Positions 6,483-10,501 of a stretch of DNA of 10,501 bases are shown piece after piece (position 1 is the first letter of the stretch; the number at the start of each line of letters is the position of its first letter). Source of the stretch: Burkholderiales bacterium. GTDB lineage: Bacteria; Pseudomonadota; Gammaproteobacteria; Burkholderiales; SG8-39. The stretch covers positions 1 through 10,501 of the forward strand of contig JADGRR010000062.1 in assembly GCA_017880745.1 (NCBI GenBank), given 5' to 3'. The translations under genes and the position numbers were made by a program. The notes beneath the pieces were generated by a model, which saw only the letters and a program-made list of their open reading frames with translations, had not been told where the DNA came from and did no database searches.

Positions 6483-6929
6483 ATGTCGCTCAAGGCAAAA
6501 ATCACCGAAGACATGAAGGCCGCGATGCGCGCCAAGGATGCGCCGCGCCTGTCGGCGATCCGCCTGCTCCTGGCGGCGATGAAGCAGCGCGAGGTGGATG
6601 AGCGCATCGAACTCGCGGATGGCGACATCCTCGCCATCATCGAAAAGATGCTGAAGCAGCGCCGCGACTCGGTGACGCAGTACGAGGCAGGCGGGCGGCA
6701 GGATCTGGCCGACGTGGAAAAATTCGAAATCGGAGTGCTCTCGGAGTACATGCCGCAGCAGCTCTCGGAAGCGGAGGTCGCCGCGGAAGTGGCCGCCGCA
6801 GTCGCCGCTGCAGGCGCCAAGGGGATGCAGGACATGGGCAAGGTCATGGCGGTGCTCAAACCCAAGCTCGCCGGCCGCGCCGACATGGCCAGGGTGTCCT
6901 CGCTGGTCAAGGCGAGGCTCGGCAGCTAA
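6483..6929 (+). CDS. yqeY: GatB/YqeY-domain protein
   Basis: This 148-residue protein belongs to the YqeY family, which resembles the tRNA-binding tail domain of the GatB amidotransferase subunit. A link to tRNA or amidation is suggested from homology; the bacterial function is not established. The sequence shows the family's N-terminal helical part (MSLKAKITEDMKAAMRAKD, then RLSAIRLLLAAMKQREVDER). It then has the QRRDSVTQYEAGGRQDLAD segment and the C-terminal helical domain containing EYMPQQLSEAEV and GAKGMQDMGKVMAVLKPKL, which ends with a GRADMARVSSLVK motif. The ATG at 6483 fits the family's N-terminus, although no Shine-Dalgarno is visible upstream. It sits between rpsU and dnaG, as in many beta- and gammaproteobacteria, 78 bases after rpsU and 253 before dnaG. 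Confidence 0.95.
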   Translation: MSLKAKITEDMKAAMRAKDAPRLSAIRLLLAAMKQREVDERIELADGDILAIIEKMLKQRRDSVTQYEAGGRQDLADVEKFEIGVLSEYMPQQLSEAEVAAEVAAAVAAAGAKGMQDMGKVMAVLKPKLAGRADMARVSSLVKARLGS

Positions 6930-6940
6930 AAGTCAGCCCC

Positions 6941-6963
6941 GTGGGAGCGAGCTTGCTCGCGAA
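6941..6963 (-). repeat. REP palindrome, copy 1 (inverted relative to copies 2 and 3)
   Basis: GTGGGAGCGAGCTTGCTCGC followed by GAA is the reverse complement of the units at 6972 and 7016, matching 22 of 23 bases against copy 2 and 23 of 23 against copy 3. It begins 11 bases after the yqeY stop. It can pair with copy 2 to form a long hairpin (BIME-like arrangement) at the 3' end of yqeY. Confidence 0.8.
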
Positions 6964-6971
6964 TTCCATTG

Positions 6972-6995
6972 TTCGCGAGCAAGCTCGCTCCTACA
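6972..6995 (+). repeat. REP palindrome, copy 2
   Basis: This unit consists of TTCGCGAGCAAGCTCGCTCC followed by TACA. It is itself partly palindromic (GAGC-AAGCTC-GCTC) and lies 8 bases from inverted copy 1. The form closely resembles the REP family widespread in Pseudomonas and other proteobacteria. Confidence 0.8.
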
Positions 6996-7015
6996 ATCTG
7001 GCACGAGTTCCAGCG

Positions 7016-7039
7016 TTCGCGAGCAAGCTCGCTCCCACA
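7016..7039 (+). repeat. REP palindrome, copy 3
   Basis: This is the same unit as copy 2 except for one base (CCCACA for CCTACA), in the same direction and exactly 44 bases downstream. Similarity continues a little past the unit (ACAATCTGGCACGA against ACAATCCGGCCCGA). The two are therefore a tandem duplication of unit plus spacer. A remnant GGCCTCCCACAATA (7056-7069) may be the end of a fourth, decayed copy. Confidence 0.8.
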
Positions 7040-7081
7040 ATCCGGCCCGAAGGCAGGCCTCCCACAATACCGTTTTTTCAC

Positions 7082-7109
7082 TTGCGTTCCGGCCAAAATG
7101 GCCTATAAA
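7082..7109 (+). promoter_or_regulatory. possible promoter for dnaG
   Basis: TTGCGT (7082-7087) and TATAAA (7104-7109) are separated by 16 bases. They lie after a T-run (7074-7079) and past the REP cluster. The predicted start would be about 67 bases before the dnaG GTG. The -35 matches only about half of consensus. A GGCCA-AAA-TGGCC hairpin (7091-7103) fills the spacer. This is plausible but weak. Confidence 0.3.
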
Positions 7110-7182
7110 GAATACATGTTCCCTTGGCGCGGATGCCGGGGGAAAATTTTTTCCAGGCCCGAGATTCCAGCCCCAGCCGCGC

Positions 7183-8958
7183 GTGATTCCTGATTCCTTC
7201 AAACGCGATTTGCTCAATCGCGTCGATATCGTCGACATTATCCAGCGCCACGTGCAGCTGAAGAAAGCGGGCGCAAATTTCAGCGCTTGCTGTCCCTTTC
7301 ATAACGAAAAATCGCCCTCGTTCACCGTCAGCCCGTCGAAGCAGTTCTATCACTGCTTCGGCTGCGGCGCGCACGGCGACGCCATCGGCTTCCTGATGGA
7401 GTATTCGGGCCTGGGCTATATCGAGGCGATCAAGGAGCTCGCGGCGGGTGCGGGCATGACCCTGCCCGATTTCGAGCCGCGCTTCGGCAAGAAGAAGGAG
7501 GAAGGCGGCCCCGACCTGTACGACATCATGCAGCGCGCCACCCAGTACTACCGCGAGCAGCTGAAAGGCTCGCCGCGCGCGATCGAGTACCTCAAGGGCC
7601 GCGGATTGTCGGGGCAGGTCGCGGCGCACTTCGGCATCGGCTATGCGCCCGACGGCTGGCAGAACCTGCAGGCCGTGTTTCCGAAGTACGACGACCAGAG
7701 CCTCAAAGACGCGGGGCTGGTAATCGAGAACGATGCGGGCAAGCGCTACGACCGTTTCCGCGACCGCATCATGTTTCCCATCGTGAACCAGCGCGGCTTC
7801 GTCGTCGGATTCGGCGGGCGCGTCATCGGCGCGGGAGAACCGAAATACCTCAACTCGCCGGAGACGCCGCTGTTCGAGAAAGGGCGCGAGCTCTACGGGC
7901 TGCCGCAGGCGCGCCAGGCGATACGCGACAGTGGCCGCGTGCTGGTGGTCGAAGGCTATATGGACGTGGTGGCCCTGGCGCAGCACGGCGTCGAGTATGC
8001 GGTCGCGACGCTGGGCACGGCGACCACGCCAACGCACGTGCAAAAACTGCTGCGCCAGGCCGACGAAATCGTGTTCAGTTTCGATGGTGACGCGGCAGGC
8101 AGGAAGGCGGCCTGGCATGCATTGGAGGTGAGCCTGCCGGCGACACTCGATCACAAGGCAATTCGTTTCCTGTTTCTGCCCGAAGGCGAGGACCCGGACA
8201 CCTACGTGCGCGCCAATGGCAAGCAGGCGTTCGAGGATCTGGTCGGACGCGCCGAGCCGCTTTCGGCCTATCTGCTCGCGCAGTTGCGCGCGCGCGTGGA
8301 CACGAACACCATGGAAGGGCGCTCGCGCCTGGTGCACGAGGCCAAGCCGATACTCAAGAGTGTGGCCGCGCCGGCGCTGCAACTGCAACTGCTGAAGCAG
8401 GTAGCAGACATCGCCGGCATGACGCAGCAGGAAGTCGAGCGCCTGTGCGATCTGCGCCGCAGCCAGCCGGGTCCGTGGCAGCGCCCCGCGCCGCCCAAGG
8501 TCGAACGCGCGGCGGTCAAGAGTTTTGAACTGCGCTTGTTGGAATGTGTCTTAGTTAAGCCGGCGCTCGCGTCTGAACTGTCGGGCGAAATCCTGCATGG
8601 TGAGAACCTCGAGGCAAAAGCCTTGCTTGCGCTCGGAGAATTCGTACGCAGCAACCCCGACCTCAGTTCGGAAGTGATGTTGATCGACCACTTTCGCGGC
8701 AGTCCCTTCGAAACCCTGCTCAAGCAGGTTCGCTCGGAGCTCATGGTTCTGGGTCTTACGCCGGAGCAGGCCGAAGGCGAATTCCGCGATGCCCTGCCGA
8801 GGCTGGAACGCCAGCGCATTCACGAGCAGCTCAATGACTTGCAGCGCAAGGACAAGGCGGGGGCGCTCGGTCCGGCCGATGCAGGCCTGATGAACGCGCT
8901 GACCAAGCGCCTGGCGGCGCTCGATCAGCGCCCGAGCGGAAATCGCTCTGTGTTATAA
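7183..8958 (+). CDS. dnaG: DNA primase DnaG
   Basis: This enzyme synthesises the short RNA primers for lagging-strand replication and acts with the DnaB helicase at the fork. Its 591 residues match the usual size (E. coli 581). The CHC2 zinc-binding domain is complete, with ligands C37, H40, C58 and C61 (CPFHNEKSPSF and YHCFGCGAHGDAIGF). The RNA-polymerase core follows, including the FRDRIMFPI and GFGGRVI motifs. The TOPRIM catalytic residues are present: E257 in VEGYMDV, and D301 and D303 in FSFDGDAAG. The C-terminal third is the variable helicase-interaction domain. The start is GTG 7183, giving MIPDSFKRDLLNRVDIV, the usual primase N-terminus; no Shine-Dalgarno is visible before it. The stop codon TAA (8956-8958) lies inside the rpoD -10 hexamer. 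REP palindromes separate it from yqeY, which may lower or uncouple its expression. Confidence 0.97.
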   Translation: MIPDSFKRDLLNRVDIVDIIQRHVQLKKAGANFSACCPFHNEKSPSFTVSPSKQFYHCFGCGAHGDAIGFLMEYSGLGYIEAIKELAAGAGMTLPDFEPRFGKKKEEGGPDLYDIMQRATQYYREQLKGSPRAIEYLKGRGLSGQVAAHFGIGYAPDGWQNLQAVFPKYDDQSLKDAGLVIENDAGKRYDRFRDRIMFPIVNQRGFVVGFGGRVIGAGEPKYLNSPETPLFEKGRELYGLPQARQAIRDSGRVLVVEGYMDVVALAQHGVEYAVATLGTATTPTHVQKLLRQADEIVFSFDGDAAGRKAAWHALEVSLPATLDHKAIRFLFLPEGEDPDTYVRANGKQAFEDLVGRAEPLSAYLLAQLRARVDTNTMEGRSRLVHEAKPILKSVAAPALQLQLLKQVADIAGMTQQEVERLCDLRRSQPGPWQRPAPPKVERAAVKSFELRLLECVLVKPALASELSGEILHGENLEAKALLALGEFVRSNPDLSSEVMLIDHFRGSPFETLLKQVRSELMVLGLTPEQAEGEFRDALPRLERQRIHEQLNDLQRKDKAGALGPADAGLMNALTKRLAALDQRPSGNRSVL

Positions 8959-8959
8959 T
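8951..8959 (+). promoter_or_regulatory. extended -10 promoter for rpoD, overlapping the dnaG stop
   Basis: TGT followed by TATAAT (8954-8959) is a perfect extended -10 (TGnTATAAT). No good -35 stands 16-18 bases upstream (around CCCGAG), as is usual for extended -10 promoters. The start point near 8966 would leave a leader of about 36 bases. AGGA at 8991-8994 is the rpoD ribosome-binding site, seven bases before the ATG. It gives rpoD transcription independent of rpsU-dnaG. Confidence 0.65.
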
Positions 8960-9001
8960 GTTAAGCTTTTCTCCAATACTTCACTGACTTAGGACAAGCT
9001 C

Positions 9002-10501
9002 ATGGCAGCACATCAAGCCAAGGCCAAGCAGAACAAAGCCAAGAAACCCGCCGCAGCCGCGAAGGCGAAGGGCGCAAAACCGAAGGCTCAGCACAAGAGC
9101 GCCTCGCTGCCGAAGAAAAAACCCCCGGTCGCGACGAAGCCCTTGGCTAAGACGAGGCCTTTGGCTAAGACGAGGCCTTTGGCCAAGACGAGGCCTCTGG
9201 CCAAGACGAAGGCTCTGGCCAGGAAAGCCAAGCCTGCTGCTCAAACGCGGCCTGTGGCGAAGGCGAGACCTCTGGTCAGGACCCCGGTCAAATCCGCGCC
9301 CAAACCCGAGGCCAAGCCTCAGGCAGGCAAAGCTCAGGCGCCCGATAAGGGCAAGGCGCAGGTCAAGCTGCCGCTCAAGGGCAAGCCTGCCCAGCAGGAA
9401 ACTGCGGCGGCGAAACCACAGCAGTCGGCCAAGCAAATCGCCAAGCAGATCGCCAAACAACAGGCGGCGAAGCTCACTGCGAAGCAGAAGCAGGACCTGC
9501 GAAAAGGCGAGCAAAAACCGGAGGACGTGGAGGCGCGGCGCACGCGGCTGAAGAACCTGATCAAGCTGGGCAAGGAGCGCGGCTTCCTCACCTACTCCGA
9601 AATCAATGATCATCTGCCCGACGACCTGGTCGATGCGGAGCAGATCGAGTCCATTATCACCACCTTCAGCGACATGGGCATCCAAGTCTACGACGTGGCC
9701 CCGGACGCGGAAACGCTGCTGATCTCCGAGAACGCGCCGGCGGTGGTCCCCGATGAAGACGCCGAGGAAGAAGCCGAAGCCGCGCTGTCCACGGTCGATC
9801 CCGAGTTCGGCCGCACCACCGACCCGGTGCGCATGTACATGCGCGAGATGGGCTCGGTCGAACTGCTGACGCGCGAAGGCGAGATCGAGATCGCCAAGCG
9901 CATCGAAGACGGCCTGAAGCACATGATCCAGGCGATTTCCGCCTGCCCCACCACCATCGCCGAAATCCTCGCCCTCGCCGCCAAGGTGGCGCGCGACGAG
10001 ATGCGTGTCGACGAACTGGTCGACGGACTCATCGATCCGAACGCGAAGAACGACCCGGTCGCCGAACTTGCGGAACCGGCGGTAGAGGAGGAAGAGGAGG
10101 AAGAAGAGCTCGACGAAGAGGCGCAGAACGCCGCCATCACGGCGAGCCTGCAACAGCTCAAACAAGATGCGCTGGAGCGTTTCGGCGTCATCCATCGCCT
10201 GTTCGAGAAGAAGAAGTCGGCGCTGGCCAAGCACGGATCGCGCAGCAAGGAGTATCTGAAGATCCGCGACAAGATCTCCGCCGAGCTGATGCACATCCGT
10301 TTTTCCGCGCGCATCGTCGAGCGTCTGTGCGACGCCTTGCGCGGTCTGGTGGAGGAGACGCGCCGGCACGAGCGCCACATCCAGCAGCTGTGCGTGACCA
10401 AAGGCAACATGCCGCGCCCGCACTTCATCAAGGTGTTCCCCGGCAACGAAACCAACCTGCGCTGGGTGGGCAACGAGATCGCTGCGCGCCACCCTTACAG
10501 C
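9002..10501 (+). CDS. rpoD: RNA polymerase primary sigma factor RpoD (sigma-70), 3' end outside the window
   Basis: This is the housekeeping sigma factor, which directs RNA polymerase to -35/-10 promoters. Exactly 500 codons lie in the window with no stop. Residues 1 to about 175 form a low-complexity Lys/Ala/Pro/Gln extension absent from E. coli RpoD but usual in betaproteobacteria. Region 1.1 is at about 177-245 (RTRLKNLIKLGKERGFLTYS...DMGIQVYDV). Region 1.2 starts at D274 (DPVRMYMREMGSVELLTREG). The non-conserved region follows, with an acidic run of eight Glu at 362-369. The window ends just before region 2, so the core-binding and promoter-recognition regions 2-4 are not seen. The ATG at 9002 has AGGA seven bases upstream, and there is no other ATG until after region 1.1 begins, so the long form is the likely product. 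The gene follows dnaG by 43 bases and has its own extended -10 promoter. Confidence 0.97.
   Translation, partial: MAAHQAKAKQNKAKKPAAAAKAKGAKPKAQHKSASLPKKKPPVATKPLAKTRPLAKTRPLAKTRPLAKTKALARKAKPAAQTRPVAKARPLVRTPVKSAPKPEAKPQAGKAQAPDKGKAQVKLPLKGKPAQQETAAAKPQQSAKQIAKQIAKQQAAKLTAKQKQDLRKGEQKPEDVEARRTRLKNLIKLGKERGFLTYSEINDHLPDDLVDAEQIESIITTFSDMGIQVYDVAPDAETLLISENAPAVVPDEDAEEEAEAALSTVDPEFGRTTDPVRMYMREMGSVELLTREGEIEIAKRIEDGLKHMIQAISACPTTIAEILALAAKVARDEMRVDELVDGLIDPNAKNDPVAELAEPAVEEEEEEEELDEEAQNAAITASLQQLKQDALERFGVIHRLFEKKKSALAKHGSRSKEYLKIRDKISAELMHIRFSARIVERLCDALRGLVEETRRHERHIQQLCVTKGNMPRPHFIKVFPGNETNLRWVGNEIAARHPYS
9134..9280 (+). repeat. 18-bp in-frame minisatellite in the rpoD 5' end
   Basis: Five contiguous 18-bp units (9134-9151, 9152-9169, 9170-9187, 9188-9205, 9206-9223) follow ACGAGGCCTTTGGCYAAG with few changes. 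They encode T-K/R-P/A-L-A-K/R at residues 45-74. After a 21-base break, two degenerate units follow (9245-9262 TRPVAK and 9263-9280 ARPLVR). Because 18 is a multiple of three, gain or loss of units would keep rpoD in frame. Confidence 0.85.

Noticed and set aside
6941..7069. CRISPR-like array
   Set aside because: The repeats are palindromic, occur in both directions and number only three. Spacers are irregular and related, which fits REP elements, not CRISPR.
7078..8388. 436-codon open frame on the minus strand opposite dnaG
   Set aside because: Composition is Arg/His/Gln-rich without motifs, and it runs antiparallel to a primase with complete zinc and TOPRIM motifs. It is a high-GC shadow.
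10081..10120. GA-rich tract in rpoD as a possible regulatory or slippage sequence
   Set aside because: It encodes the acidic Glu run of the sigma-70 non-conserved region, a known feature of the family, and its codons are mixed GAG/GAA.
8981..10492. Long open frame on the minus strand opposite rpoD (503 codons)
   Set aside because: It is a shadow of the rpoD reading frame in GC-rich DNA. Its Arg/Leu/Gln repeats (such as LGQRPRLSQ) are just the reverse reading of the Lys/Ala/Pro minisatellite, and no family is recognisable.

Overview
The window comes from a GC-rich proteobacterium, most likely a betaproteobacterium. The main pointers are the order rpsU-yqeY-dnaG-rpoD and an RpoD with a long Lys/Ala/Pro-rich N-terminal extension ahead of sigma region 1.1, a form I associate with betaproteobacteria. 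Genus cannot be fixed from the sequence alone.

Left part (about 1-5854): a complete tripartite heavy-metal efflux operon of the CzcCBA type, all on the + strand. It encodes an outer-membrane factor (czcC-like), a lipoprotein-type periplasmic adaptor (czcB-like) and an inner-membrane RND proton/metal antiporter (czcA-like) with the D-x5-D-x6-E proton-relay residues of the heavy-metal-efflux RND family. Together they should span the envelope and export divalent cations such as Co, Zn, Cd or Ni. The exact metal cannot be read off. No metal-responsive regulator is present in the window.

Middle (5855-6191): a 337-base gene-free stretch. It holds a long imperfect hairpin just after czcA, a small MITE-like element built of nested inverted repeats (5942-6072), and a GC-rich hairpin running into a strong extended -10 promoter for rpsU.

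Right part (6192-10501): the macromolecular synthesis operon, with rpsU (ribosomal protein bS21), yqeY (GatB/YqeY-domain protein), dnaG (primase) and rpoD (primary sigma factor, cut off by the window edge after 500 codons). It couples translation, replication priming and transcription initiation. The yqeY-dnaG gap carries a cluster of REP-type palindromes. A near-perfect extended -10 overlaps the dnaG stop codon and should give rpoD its own promoter. The rpoD 5' end contains an 18-bp in-frame minisatellite.

No wholly new multi-gene system is visible. The less ordinary signals are the non-coding repeats (MITE-like element, REP cluster, a 20-nt motif shared by the two sides of czcA), the competing hairpins and small ORF between czcB and czcA, and the rpoD minisatellite.
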